Source of the DNA: Euleptes europaea
Taxonomy: Eukaryota > Chordata > Lepidosauria > Squamata > Sphaerodactylidae
Assembly (NCBI RefSeq): GCF_029931775.1
Contig: NC_079331.1
Coordinates: forward strand, 23,623,720 to 23,687,719
Reading direction: 5' to 3'
Length of the DNA stretch: 64,000 nucleotides
The position numbers were made by a program, and so were the translations under genes. Of the stretch, positions 44,114 through 55,603 are shown one piece after another; position 1 is the stretch's first letter; each line of letters begins with the position of its first letter. The notes beneath the pieces were generated by a model, which had not been told where the DNA came from, searched no databases, and saw nothing but the letters and a program-made list of their open reading frames with translations.

Positions 44114-44489
44114 GCGGGGGTCCCCTCTGCAGGGGGGGCGGGGCCGGCCCCCCGCCTGAGCGCACGTGGGGAGCCGGCCGGGGACTGTCTTGCACGCTGG
44201 GTCCGTCTGCCGGGGGGCCGGTCCTGGGCTCAGCAGGGCGCCTGAAGCTGCGCGCCCCCCTTTCGCCCACCATCCGAGCAAGGTGCAGGAGCCGGGCGCT
44301 CCCAGCCCCCCCCCCCGAGATGGAGCGGAGGGCAGATCCCCTTTTACACCCCGAGAAGGAGCCCGAGCGATCAGGCTGGCGCGCCCTGGGGTCCTCGTGG
44401 GTCATCCGGGCGGTGCGAGCGCGCTCTTGGGGTTTTCCTTCCCGACCTTCCCCCCGGCGCCTTCAGAAAATGCCAAGGCCGCGGTTACG

Positions 44490-44760
44490 CGAGGAGTGGC
44501 CAGCCGCAGTGCTGCAGTCCAAGCTCTGCTCCCGGCGGGAGTCGGGTTCAGGTAGGCGGCTCAAGGTTGGCTCAGCCTTCCAGCCTTCCGAGGTCGGTCA
44601 AACGAGGACCCAGCTTGCTGGGGGTCAAGGGGAGATGGCTGGGGGAGGCACCGGCAAACCACCCCGCAAACAAAGTCTGCCTAGGAAACGTCGGGATGTG
44701 ACATCACCCCATGGGTCAGGAGTGACCCGGTGCTTGCACAGGGGACCTTTACCTTAACCT
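44490..44760 (+). mobile_element. Sauria-type tRNA SINE
   Basis: Head remains CAGTGCTGCAGTCCAAGCTC, body GGCTCAAGGTTGGCTCAGCC and CAGCTTGCTGGGGGTCAAGG, tail CAGGGGACCTTTACCTTAACC. Confidence 0.82.
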
Positions 44761-44769
44761 TAGAGCCTC

Positions 44770-44918
44770 TCAGCTTGCTGGGGGTCAAGGGAAGACGACT
44801 GGGGAAGGCACTGGCAAACCACCCCGCAAAACAAAGCCTGCCTTGGAAGTGTCAGGATGTGACCTCACCCCATGGGTCAGGAATGACCCGGTGCTTGCAC
44901 AGGGGACCTTTACCTTTA
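44770..44918 (+). mobile_element. Second Sauria SINE 3' half
   Basis: CTCAGCTTGCTGGGGGTCAA to GGGGACCTTTACCTTTAC repeats the 3' half of the preceding SINE at about 90 percent identity, as a tandem duplicate or a truncated second insertion. Confidence 0.8.
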
Positions 44919-44983
44919 CGGTCACACAGCCCGGATAACCTACAAGAACCAATGAGCTCTGACCGTGAAAGCCTTCGACAATA
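44919..44983 (+). mobile_element. Family-A palindromic element, terminal fragment
   Basis: CGGTCACACAGCCCGGATAA, CCTACAAGAACCAATGAGC, TCTGACCGTGAAAGCCTTC, GACAATA. This is the right end of the unit seen at 17.0 and 56.5 kb, without the hammerhead core. Confidence 0.8.
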
Positions 44984-46870
44984 TTATAGAGAACCTTTAT
45001 TTGTCCTTTCCTATCCGAGGGAATAATAATAAATGCACTTTAGTTTGATTAGAGCAAACGACGGCCCCTTTTTATTTCCTTTCACGCGCACGTGTAGCTT
45101 CGGCTGCCGCTAAGCTTAAGGCACTCTGCTAAACACAGGAATATCCCCACGACAGATGTTCCAACACAGGACACTTCTCCGCGGAACCGCCAAGAGCAGC
45201 ATCTGGGGCGGGGCCTTGCGGCGCACCACTGCGGACTCGTGTGCCGGGGGTCTCTGGGGCAGCACGCGGGCAGGTGCCTTGGCACTAATGGGGAAGCTGC
45301 CATTAGTGGCGAGCTCTTGGCAGTGTCTCAGGCAGGTGCTTCTCCGCCAGAGAGCAGTGGGCCCCAGGCTCTCTCGGCCTCGCCTACTCCACAGGGCTGT
45401 TGGGAGGATCACAGGGAGGAGGCCAGAACCACTGATACCGCCGATGCCCCTTGGAGGAAAAGTGTGTGTGGGGGGGGTGGTGGTAAAAAGTAAAAAAATG
45501 GATCCGGTCAGTCTGCTGTAGAGAAACCCCTCAGATCAAGCCTTTTGCAAACGCGGCCGAGTCCTCCCTCCGGTGTTGGAGAGAGACCCTTCCCATGAAA
45601 AAGAGCCAGCGCCCTCCTTGCCCCTGAGCGTGCACAAAGGGCAAGAACGGATGGTCCAGGAGAAAGGGGGATCTTTCCCAGGGTCTTACCAAATGAGATG
45701 TAGTTGCCTCCTGCACATTTGGGAGCGACTTTGAGGGGTTCCTCTGGAAGCAGCATGCCTGTGGGGTGGGCCAAAAGACTCTCCAAATTGGGGGGGTGCT
45801 CATCTCTCCCGTTTACACCACACCGCACTTGTCCCCTGGGAAGGCAGACAGCAGAGAACTGGCCAAGAGTACAAAAACGGAAACCTCCAAATGTATGAAT
45901 GCAAGGGCAGGTTTATCTATTTTTGTGCCTCCTCCACTCTTGTGTTTGCCTGGAGGGGTGAAAGCAAATAATGAGATGGTATGTTTGGAATAAGCATTAA
46001 AGTAACTCTCTCATCGGCCTTATCATGGCCATCCAATCCCAGCCCACGAGAATGGCTTCTTGTGCCTGGGAGTTGGGGCTTGTGGGATGTGGGGCAGGGG
46101 GATTACGGAGCCTTTGACAAAGCAGGAAGCTGAAGCAGGACAAGGGGCAGTTCTGCCTGGTGTGGGGGGGACGGGGTGGGCGGACGAGAGGGGCTGGGCT
46201 CTCCGGAGTAGCTGCGTGGGGTTCCTTCTTTGGGTTCCGTGGACGAGGCAGGCCTGCCTGGGCCCTCCGTCTCCCTCCATCCCAAAGGCTTACGATGCCA
46301 GCCTGATCTCATCTCCTCTCTAGTGGTGCAGGATAAGTTCCCAGCATGGTGTGCCCAAAGTCTGGCTCCCCACATCAGCATAAATAAAGGAAAATGAGGG
46401 AGATGTGAGCCTTTTGTATGCAGAAGGGCCCCAATTCCTTTTCCTGTTGCTCCCCTGGGGAAGCATTTCAGATTGACTTGTGAGGATTTCCTTATGGAAT
46501 AGGAGCAGATGCTTCCCAAGTTATTGTTTTTTTCTTTTCCAAAATGCTTTGCAAGCATTAACTCTTTCCTCCCCAGGTGGGCCTTTGGGGATGCTTTTTC
46601 TCCTTCTTGCGGTCACAAGGCGATTCCTGGGTTTCCCATCCTGTCACCCTGAATGCACAGAGTGGAACCCTAAAAACACAAGCACTTCCTTTTTTTCCCA
46701 AACACGTGTTAGCTTTCTTCCAGCCAGGTTGATTCTTTGGTGCAGTGAAATCTGGCAAGTTCATTCACTTAAAACATTCCTGGGTTCACTTTATTTTCTT
46801 TAAACAACCAGTCCAATTGGAGCATCTTTATTGAGAAGGCTCACAAAGTCCCATCGGCCTTGCCTGCCAG
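44984..46870. other. CORO2B intron 1, nothing recognised
   Basis: About 1.9 kb without a clear repeat or exon. Confidence 0.45.
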
Positions 46871-46872
46871 GG

Positions 46873-47070
46873 AGAGTCAGCGTGGTGTAGGGGTTAGAGA
46901 ATTGGACTAAGCTATGGGAAATCCAGGTTCGAATCCCCACTCTGCCTTGAAGGCTTGGGCCAGTCACGTCTTCTCAGCCTAACCTACCTCACAGGGTGGT
47001 TGTGAGGATAAAACAGAGGAGAGGAGAACAATGTTTCTTGGGAGAAAGGCGGGAAATAAAGTAATTAAAT
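46873..47070 (+). mobile_element. tRNA-derived SINE, second family, well preserved
   Basis: Head AGTCAGCGTGGTGTAGGGGT, B box GGTTCGAATCCCCACTC, body CTTGGGCCAGTCACGTC and CTACCTCACAGGGTGGTTG, tail AGGCGGGAAATAAAGTAATT. Confidence 0.87.
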
Positions 47071-47470
47071 ACTGATAAATACCTTGTCCATATATGTCAT
47101 TGTGGCTTGACTGGGAGAGACTGGGAGCCCTTGCTAGGGGAGGGCTGTCAGAATGGCCCAGGGGCGAGGAAAGGCAGGCAGAGCTATTTAGTGACACAGA
47201 AGCAGATGTGCTCAGGGTCACCCATCACCTCCTCCCGTGCCGCCAAGAGAAAGGGCTTCAGGGGGCTGGCGGCAGGGTCCCAGCCACCTTCCCACTGGGC
47301 AAAAGGCAGCCAAGCTGCCCTCAATCTCCAGGCTGACGGAATCCAGCTTCGGCAAGGGGATGAGAGCGTGGGCGCTAAAAATATCCTCGGTTACCTGGAA
47401 TCTCCCACTGCAAAATAACGGCTGCAGCATAAGCTCCTTAGAGGAGATCTCCTAAGTTAAAAATGGCAGC
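47071..47470. other. CORO2B intron 1, nothing recognised
   Basis: No gene or repeat identified. Confidence 0.4.
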
Positions 47471-47659
47471 AGCTGTGCAGGTTGGGGCGGGGTGGCCGGC
47501 GAGAGCGATCCGTTCCTTGATCTCGCATAGGTGATCCAGGTGGTGCTGCAGGTGGAGCAGCTGGGAGGCTGCTCCACCTGCAGCACCACCTGGATCACCT
47601 ATGCGGGATCAAGGAACGGATCGCTCTCGCCGGCCACCCCCCCCCCAACCTGCACAGCT
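47471..47659. repeat. Near-perfect inverted repeat, 90 bp arms
   Basis: Left arm 47471-47560 and right arm 47569-47659 are reverse complements with about three differences; the spacer is CTGGGAGG. The sequence is unique in the window (CCAGGTGGTGCTGCAGGTGG against CCACCTGCAGCACCACCTGG). Confidence 0.93.
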
Positions 47660-49770
47660 CCCTGCAGAGGGAGGCGCTTTGGGGCTCCCTGGAAGCCAGC
47701 CCGGGCTGCTGCTGTGCAAAACGGGCCTGGGCACGTGCAGAGTGTCGCTCCCTCTCTTCCAGGTAACCCTTGTCGTGTTTGTGTGACCTAACTGGGGATA
47801 GGAGGATGTGGACCAGTGGGGGAGGAGCAGGATTTTGCTAGCTGTCTGTGCGTCTGCCCTCCACACATTCCCCCAGTGCATAGATGGTGCATAGCCTGCT
47901 CAGTGGTGCAGTCTGTCCCACAGCCACGTGTTAGTTTCCCCAGATATGCCCCAGGGTGGAACAAAGCTCAAGGGTCTCCTCCACATGCACAGGGAAAGGG
48001 ATCCCAGATCATTTCCAGACAGATTTGCGCCCCTGTGGCTTTTCTCCCAGAAACCAGCCTTCCCGACAGCAGAGGTTATCCTCCTCCATCCTTTTCTCTT
48101 TCCCCCTCCCCACCTCCAACGAGACCTTATCGAATGCTCAGTTCAGTAGCCAGCCTGCCTGACAGCTTTTCCCCCCTGGCTGTCCCCAGACTCTGGCACC
48201 AGGCAGAATGGCCAGGATTGAGCCAGCTGCCACCAATCCCACAACTCTGTGAACTGGATCTTTCTCTGGCTGGGAAGGGGTAAGGAGAGCAGGCCGTCTG
48301 CCCCCCCTCCCCCGGGTTCATCTGGGATCCAGCTGCAGATTTCTCTGAAGGGCACCAAAAGAAGTCGGTGACGCCACGGAGGGTCCTGCGTCTCCTAGGA
48401 AAGAGCGGCAATGGGCGGTGGGGAAGGAAGAGAAAGGCATTGGCTTGCACATTGCCAAGGGAAACTCTGCTGTTGGGAGGGATGGTTGGTATGGCAACAT
48501 GAGAATGGGGGAGGCTAAAGGACATTTCACAGATTGGTTGGTACAAAACTGCAGAATTCAACCCACTGTTGGGTTGGCAAAGCCTCATGATGGGGGAGGG
48601 GGACGGGAGGCTTCTCAACATGCATATTAATAACTTGCAGCATTTGCCCCCATTGATTTGACCCCATTGATAGGATACCCCAGAACCATCCTGTTCCTTC
48701 AAGCGCTGTCGGCTTCAGTAGGCAAGTCCACATGTTCAGGTGTCACTCCCCTAGGTGGATTTGTGCACACCCTAGGTAGGTTCACACAGGGCACCTAGGT
48801 GGGTTGCTTTTTTGGCCCTTGCTTCCTGTAGGATTGACCAGCAGCCAAACTGTTGGAGGCGTCTTGAGAAGATAAAGGGAAGGACTGGGGTGTCACATCT
48901 CTGTGTGTGTGGTCCATTCATACATGTAGTCGTGATGAAAGGGAGCTGCAAAAGGAGCGGTTACTTTGACAAAACTGAACGTGTTTGGAATCCGTGGACA
49001 AGGACTGTGGTCTGAGCCCACTGCCCCATCAACTGTCCCTGGCCTGTTGCCCCCCCCCCCCAAGCCTCCCAAGGTAGATGGAATCAGAGGGAATACACGG
49101 GGCTTGCAGAGTAATGCCAAAGTGGATTTGTTACTGCGGGCATCCATACCGTGACTCATATGCATGGAAAATGTATTTAGAGAAGCCGCGTGCACGACAT
49201 CACAATCTACCCCTTCAGTAGTGCAAATCCATCAATGTCTCCCAGCTCAATGAGCTGATCTAACAGCGTCATATAAAAACCCAGCACATCAACAGCCCTC
49301 GGCAGGTTGGTTTCCCTTTTCCGTTCCAAGTGCAAAGAATTTTTTTTTCCTTTTAATAAAGGCTTTTGACTAGAGCCGATCAGGCAGTTGTGCGTCTTGC
49401 ACTGGTGACTGACAGGTGGGCCCATTTTGTGGGAATAAATTTAAAAATGGAGATGGAGCTCTCATTGGGAAAGCAGAGAGTTTTCTTTGCCCTCCCTATG
49501 CAGGCTGGAAGTCAGAGAAGCAAGCTGTAGCAGCGGGAGATTCCCAAGAGGAGGAAGCCATTGCTTTGCTGGATCTCTCCCTATGGAAAAAAGGAGTTTT
49601 TTATTCAGGGCATTTATGTGCCGCTTCTCCAGAGTCCTGCTCGAGGCAGGTGTGGGTCCAACCCCCCCCCCCCACAAGTCCTAAGAAGCATTCTCCATGA
49701 CAACTCTAGAATGCGGTTCCGTGGATATGAAGCATTGCAAGGAGAGGTACCCCCTTCTAAGTCCATTCAC
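47660..49770. other. CORO2B intron 1, nothing recognised
   Basis: About 2.1 kb of unique-looking intron. Open frames are short and lack domains. Confidence 0.45.
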
Positions 49771-49775
49771 ACATA

Positions 49776-49972
49776 CATGAACCTGGCTTATACTGAATCA
49801 GAACCTTGGTCCATCATAGTACTATCTACTCAGATTGGCAGTGGCTCTCCAGGGTCTCAGGCAGAGGTCTTTCATATCACCCACTGCCTGATCCTTTTAA
49901 CTGGAGGTGCCAGGGGTTGAACCCGGGACTTTCTGCATGCCAAGCAGGTGCCGTTCCACTGAAACACAGCTC
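49776..49972 (-). mobile_element. tRNA-Ala-like SINE
   Basis: Plus-strand order: CTGGCTTATACTGAATCAGA, CTCCAGGGTCTCAGGCAGAG, GGTTGAACCCGGGACTTTC, then TGCATGCCAAGCAGGTGC (head complement). Confidence 0.83.
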
Positions 49973-49975
49973 CGT

Positions 49976-50188
49976 TGAACACACACGAAACTGCCTTCTA
50001 CTGAATCAGACCCTTGGTCCATCAAAGTCAGTATTGTCTACTCAGACCGGCAGCAGCTCTCCAGGGTCTCAGGCAGGGGTCTTTCACATCACCTACCTGC
50101 CTAGTCCCTTTAACTGGAGGTGCCGGGGATTGAACCGGGGACCTTCTGCGTGCCAAGCAGATGCTCTACCACTGAGCCACAGCCCCTC
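49976..50188 (-). mobile_element. tRNA-Ala-like SINE
   Basis: Directly follows the previous SINE in the same orientation: AAACTGCCTTCTACTGAATC to AGATGCTCTACCACTGAGCC then ACAGCCCC. Confidence 0.86.
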
Positions 50189-50394
50189 CCCAGTGAGTTT
50201 AAAAGGGTGCAATTCTGCTTAGGACTGCACTGTTAATGACTCAACACATTTATCTGATCAGCAATGGCTAGACTTCAGTTCCTTTGGTTTCTTGACTGAT
50301 GTGGGACAGCGAATGGAAAATTCAGCCCATGCAGCAAGTTTACTGTTTCTGTATTTGCTCCAGCTATAAGAATTTGTGCTTGGATGTTCACACA
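50189..50394. other. CORO2B intron 1, nothing recognised
   Basis: Spacer between SINEs. Confidence 0.4.
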
Positions 50395-50612
50395 TGAACA
50401 CACACTTGACGCTGCCTGAGATTGAATCAGACTGTTGCTCTATCAAGGTCCGTATTGTCCACTCAGACCGGCAGGCGCTCCACAGGGTTTGGGGTTGAGG
50501 TCTCTCACATCAAATGACCGCGTGATCCTTTAGTCTGGAGATGCCGGGGATTGAACCTGGGACTTTCTGCATGCTGAGCAGAGGCTCCACTGCTGAGCCT
50601 CAGTCCTTTCCC
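50395..50612 (-). mobile_element. tRNA-Ala-like SINE, diverged
   Basis: CACTTGACGCTGCCTGAGAT, GTATTGTCCACTCAGACCGG, GGGATTGAACCTGGGAC, then CTGAGCCTCAGTCCTTTCCC. Confidence 0.78.
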
Positions 50613-52254
50613 ACAGATGTTGCTAACACTCTACATCTGTAACCGTTTTCTTTCTGGGCCGTGGGCTTGTGGCATAATTCTGCCAGCTGTGATTTTGGAT
50701 GGCCAGAGACTGATGTGGAGGCCTCCTGCTTCCGTCTTCATATCTCCACCCCATCTGCCTTGCCTGACTTCCAGGGACTGAGTCTGAGGGTGTGTCCACC
50801 TGGTGATTTTGCGCATCACCCATTTCCAGAAGACCATGACAGGGCAGTTAACCATTAGAGAGACCCATGAGTTCGAGAGGTATAAATAGGATCTTCTGAC
50901 GACCATAGGTAGCTGAGCGTAATGCTGCTGATGACGCACGGATCCATGCACTATGTACAAATCACATCTTCATTCTTCATCCTGTTTCAATGCCTGCCTA
51001 TGTCGTTTGAGGACAGGACTTTGAGATTAAGGGACCTGGTACAATTCTTCACTCCTTGCCCCTCTTTCATTGGCTTTGACTTGGCCCATTGTAAATGTAC
51101 AGAGAATAGGCGCACTGTCTCCTGGGGACGCCACTTTCTCCCTGTGGAGTGAATCAATGCGCTCCCATTCAATTGGGTGAGGCCGTTTTGCTATGCAGCT
51201 TTTGGCAGCAGGGGAGGGGCTGCGTGGACAAAGGCATCTTTTGGGCTTTCTCTTTACTTTAAAATACAGAGAGGGATTAGAACCCAAGTCAGAAGGGCAT
51301 TTATGCCTCCCCAGTACCTTTCCAGGCAGAATGTTTCACAGGAAGGGAGAGTGCCTCTTCCTCTCACCAGGGCTGTTCAGATTTTATTATCAACTGTTTT
51401 GTGTAGAAGGGAGACAGGGACATGGTGCTGACTGTGGTTAACCGGGGATACATGAGCAAGCAGAGAAAATGGGTAAAGGCTAGAAGACTACCATTCCTGT
51501 AAATTCTGATGCAGCCACATAAAGGGCATGTTCCATGTGGGAACTGACACGAATCCCATGTGGCCGTCATGTGTTGAGAATGTGCTCATCTCTCACTGCA
51601 TGCTCTGAATTGTTTTGGTTTTTTGCGGATGTGTAGGGTTCTGTCCCAAAGGAAAGTTCCTAGGGTTGACCCTGAAGTTCCTGAAGGCAGTTGCCTTCCC
51701 CCGGTGTTTGGGGAGAATTCTCGGGAGACCCCCCAGCTTTATCCTTCCTCCTTCCCCTCCGTTTCCTCTTTCTCACAATGCTTTTTGTGGGGTTTGCCAT
51801 TGTGTTCTTATTGTATTCCCATGTTTTGTCCTTCAAGCATTGATGTTATATAAACAGCAGCCTTGAGGTGCAGTGCGGTGTTCTGAGTGTGAAATCTATA
51901 CGATCTGCTCCCTGTGATTTACACCCTGTCTTTGAGAATACCACCGAATGTGGCCTGCAAGACATTTTGCTGCCCCAAGTTGATGTGCTGCGCTTTCCAA
52001 GAACCGTTCCCCATGATCCCTTGCTTTCTCTCAGGCAATGCTCTTGGACATGGTGCTGGGAAGGGCATCTGTTGGATCACATGTGGCTGCTCGGTGGAGG
52101 CCCTTGAGGGTCTCCTCTGCTTCAAGAGCAGGTGTGCTTTTGAAGAGAGCTGATGCTTATGAAAGCAGGGCGGCTTTCGTTGGGTGCAGGCGTGCTTCTT
52201 CCGCCCAGGCCTAGAGTCCGATCAGGCCGATAACTTGGATACCTGGGAAAGCGA
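50613..52254. other. CORO2B intron 1, nothing recognised
   Basis: About 1.6 kb of unique-looking sequence. A TATAAATAGG near 50880 has no other promoter support. Confidence 0.45.
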
Positions 52255-52277
52255 CTGTGTGTGTGTGTGTGTGTGTA
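52255..52277. repeat. (GT)n microsatellite
   Basis: About eleven GT dinucleotides. Confidence 0.95.
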
Positions 52278-52765
52278 GGGGGTCAGAGTTAACCCTTTCC
52301 TGCCTTCTCCGTTGCCACAGCAGCCATTTCGCTTGCCGGGCTGAGCCAGCTTTCTTTGAATGAGTGGGTCATTAGCGCAGTTTGCCAGGCCGTTTCCTAA
52401 AGAGAACCTCTTCAGAGGGGGAGGCCGTTTTTTCTTCCTGTTCCCAGCCACTGAATGCATCAACGCCTGACTTGTTCTGAGTGGAGTGAGGCCCAGATCC
52501 CCCGCTGGGCTTCTGGAAGAAGGCATCCAGTCATAGAGAAATCGGATGGGGCTGGCCCCATATTGATTATTTTTCTTCTTTTGAGTCTTTTAGTAAATGC
52601 GTGGGCAGCTTGAATGTTAAAGGGTCGACTTAAGTTGCAAAGAGTTGCCTGTACAACCAAACAAATTGCAAATGATATTCCATTCAGTCAAGCAAGATGA
52701 TATTTTGCAGTACTGTCCAGTGTAGAGTGCAGCTTCGTGGGCAGGAGTTCTTTCGCCCCGGGTCC
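52278..52765. other. CORO2B intron 1, nothing recognised
   Basis: No gene or repeat identified. Confidence 0.4.
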
Positions 52766-52905
52766 TGGGCCACCATGAGGGTTATCATCCTGCAGGTGGC
52801 CTGCAGTTCTCCTGGATTTACAACTGACCTGCAGATTACAGAGATCGGTTCTCCTAGAGGAAACATTGGCTTCGGAGGGGCAGACTCTATGGTATACCAT
52901 AGAGT
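52766..52905 (+). mobile_element. hAT-type MITE fragment, TAGGGTTGCCA family
   Basis: AGGTGGCCTGCAGTTCTCC, TTACAACTGACCTGCAGATT and ATCGGTTCTCCTAGAGGAAA then ACTCTATGG follow the body of the 15.7 kb copy, diverged. Confidence 0.6.
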
Positions 52906-53046
52906 ATGGAAGAAACAGAAATCCTAGTCAGGCCGTTGCTTCATCGAGCTCCTCTGACTGGCAGAGGATCTCCAGCAGAGAGAGGCCCTCCCCCAGCCCT
53001 TCAGCCAGATATCCAAAGACTGGCTTTCTGGACTGTGGCCCCTCCT

Positions 53047-53257
53047 TAGACATACATTCTCATGAATTTATGAAACTGCCTTCTGCTGAATCCGGTGCTT
53101 GGACTATCAAGTCAGTCTTGTCTAATCTGGCTGGCAGTAGCTCTCCAAGGTCTCAGGCAGGGGTTTTTCACATCACGTACAACCTGATTCCTTTGTGAGC
53201 TGGAGATGCCGGGGATTGAACCTGGGACCTTCTGCGTGCCACTGAGCCATGGCCCCA
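53047..53257 (-). mobile_element. tRNA-Ala-like SINE
   Basis: AAACTGCCTTCTGCTGAATC, CTCTCCAAGGTCTCAGGCAG, GGGGATTGAACCTGGGACC, then CTGAGCCATGGCCCC. Confidence 0.83.
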
Positions 53258-53871
53258 CTCAGGTGGGGATGCAGAAGGCTACGTTCTGGGCCTGGTTATG
53301 CACTCTACTGCCAAGGCATCCCCTTTTCTTGCTGGCGGCAAAATTCGGTCATGGCGTTGCTATAGGAACGCGATTGCAGATTACCCTAATTAACTCTGTC
53401 ACAAACCCAATGCAAGAAGGTTAGGAGGCCAGCACCGTGAAGTGGGAAGGACTCCAGAATGCTCTGCTGGACAAATAAAATGTATGAAGAGAGAAATATC
53501 CTTTCCTAGATAAAGTTGGGAGCTGAGATATTTGACCTTCTCCTAGTCCACAGTTTTTGGAGTGGGCCAGGAGGCCGTGTTTGGCTCCCTGCAAGGCATC
53601 TCCTTGGGGTCCTGGCTTTCTCCATGCAGAAGCTGTGTCTGGCTGCCACTGCGTGTGGGATTCTGCAGCAACCTCTTGCCCACGGTGCTTGGACCATGCG
53701 GGATGATGCTTCTCACTGGCTGGCAACGTTTTCGCCTCGGGTCTGTTTTGCTCTCTTCCAAAGGACAAGCCTCGGGCCCCCTGCGTGTAATAAAAAGCAG
53801 AAGCCCTCAGGAGGAGATTTTCATTTTCATGCTGTTAGACACAAAGTGTGGCAAGGGCACCTCTGACTCTG
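53258..53871. other. CORO2B intron 1, nothing recognised
   Basis: No gene or repeat identified. Confidence 0.4.
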
Positions 53872-53872
53872 T

Positions 53873-54577
53873 GAACATAAGACCATAAGAAAAGCCCTGC
53901 TGGGTCAGACCCAGGCCCATACAATCCAGCAGTCTGTTCACACAGTGGCCAACCAGGCACCTCTAGGAAGCCCACAAATAAGACGACTGCAGCAGCACCA
54001 TCCTGCCTGTGTTTCACAGCACCCAATATATTCGGCATGCTCCTCTGAACCTGGAGAGAAGAGGTATGCATCATGACTAGTATCCATTTATGACTAGTAG
54101 CCATGAATACCCCTCTCCTCTGTGACCATGTCCACTCCCCTCTTAAAGCCTTCCAGGTTTGCAGCCCTCACCACATCCTGGGGCAGGGAGTTCCACAATT
54201 AACTATACTTTGTGTAAAGAAATATTTCCTTTTATCAGTTTTGAATCTCTCACCCTCCAGCTTCAGCAGTTGACCCTGCGTTCTAGTATTATGAGAGAGA
54301 AAAGCTTCTCCCTGTCCACTCTCTCCAAACCATGCATAATTTTACAGACCTCTATCATGTCTCCCCTTAACCGCCTTCTTTCCAAGCTAAACAGCCCTAA
54401 GTATTTTAACTGCTCCTCATAGGGCGGTCTCTAGCCCTCTGATCATTTTGCTTGCTCTTTTCTGCACCTTCTCAAGCTCTGCAATATCCTTTTTTAGGTA
54501 TGGTGACCAGAACTGTACACAGTATTCTAAGTGTGGTCTCACCATAGGTTTGTACAAGGGCAGTATATCAGCAGTTT
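53873..54577 (-). mobile_element. CR1-group LINE, 3' 700 bp
   Basis: The 3' end CATAAGACCATAAGAAAAGC is at the left. GCTGGGTCAGACCCAGGCCC, GGGAGTTCCACAATTAACTA and ATCATGTCTCCCCTTAACCG follow, and the coding end includes the complement of CR1 motifs (TTCTTTCCAAGCTAAACAGC). It is the same subfamily as 3985-4289. Confidence 0.88.
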
Positions 54578-54602
54578 TATTCTCTATTCTATTCTATTCT
54601 AT
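54578..54602. repeat. (TCTAT)n short tandem repeat
   Basis: Four to five TTCTA units where the CR1 copy ends. Confidence 0.9.
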
Positions 54603-55603
54603 ATTTGTGGATGTTCAGTGCACCGAATGACCCCACTGTGCCCATCTCCCATGGCTTGGCCAGGGAAAGTGGAGAAGAAGTCCTCTCCATGCCAAAAGCT
54701 GCAGAATCTGGGGCAGCCTGGCAAACTTGCAAGAGACTGGCAGAAGGGAGAATCACGCCTCGGTGCTTGCCAATCGCCAACAGCTGTCACCCGCAAAACA
54801 TCTTCAGCCAACCATGCGCTTGTCTTCTCCCTCGCTGCATTCTCCCCCCCCCCAGACAGTTTCACATGCCTTGGATTGTAAGCTTCTTTGGCCAGCTCTG
54901 GATGCATTTGCAAAAATGCAGATCCAGCTTATTTGAATAAGTGCAGAGTTAATTCTAACCAACCGGAGTGGAGAGAGCAGCTTTAGAAGCGGGGTGAGGT
55001 CACAGGGGCAATCCTCGCAGGCATTCCCACAGCATCTACAAGAGGGAGGGCAGGAAGGGACCGGAATAAAGTGCAAACATTGTCCTGGAGTGGAGTAAAT
55101 CTGCCAACCCTGGCCAAGAAGGGGGGCTGTTTTCCCATCTTCTGTTGGCCCCTTCGGTTGGAGAGTTGCATTTTCTGTGGATGGAGCTGAGAGCTGAACA
55201 GAGAAGTCAGCATTCCATGCGCTGTGCAAATGACACAGTGGCGCCAGGGTGTGTGCACTTTGGTGATTGTGGAGGAGGGCCCCTGGGATGGAGGAGGTGA
55301 GCTTGGGTGGGGGGGGGGTCTGTGTCAGTCTTGACTGTGTGGAAGGATAGCAGGGGGAGCTTGCGCATGGGGGAGCTGCCAGATAAGCGCACTGTCGCAG
55401 AGGCGGTAATGGGACTTGAGCCATGCGCTGTTGCGTAGTTAGCGTAACCATCTGATCCCATTTAAGGGCAGGGAGGACCCCTTTATCAGAATTCTGCCCC
55501 ACTGCCCATCCCATAAACCTTTGGACACAAGGATGGAGCTTGCAGCTCACCTGTTGCACATTTCTTAACTGTTGCAAATGGCAGGAGAAAGAGACCTGCA
55601 GGG
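54603..55603. other. CORO2B intron 1, nothing recognised
   Basis: About 1 kb of unique-looking sequence. The frame 54804-55577 on the minus strand has no domain. Confidence 0.45.

Larger units (their letters stand above)
43170..44480 (+). promoter_or_regulatory. CORO2B: CpG-island promoter and 5' UTR of CORO2B
   Basis: About 1.3 kb of very GC- and CpG-rich sequence spans the CORO2B first coding exon. A GGAGGGAGGCAGGGAGGG-like tract lies at 43790-43830, followed by three CCTTGCAG-type units (43838-43862) before the start codon. No TATA box is evident, consistent with a CpG-island promoter. The transcription start is probably between about 43700 and 43900. Confidence 0.7.

Noticed and set aside
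43176-44405. Long open frames (327-337 codons) in the CORO2B CpG island
   Set aside because: Same GC effect; composition is Arg/Pro/Gly-rich with no domain, and the frames run through the perfect palindrome.
50875-50892. TATAAATAGG promoter-like box
   Set aside because: No CpG island, start-site context, exon or donor nearby; chance in intronic sequence.
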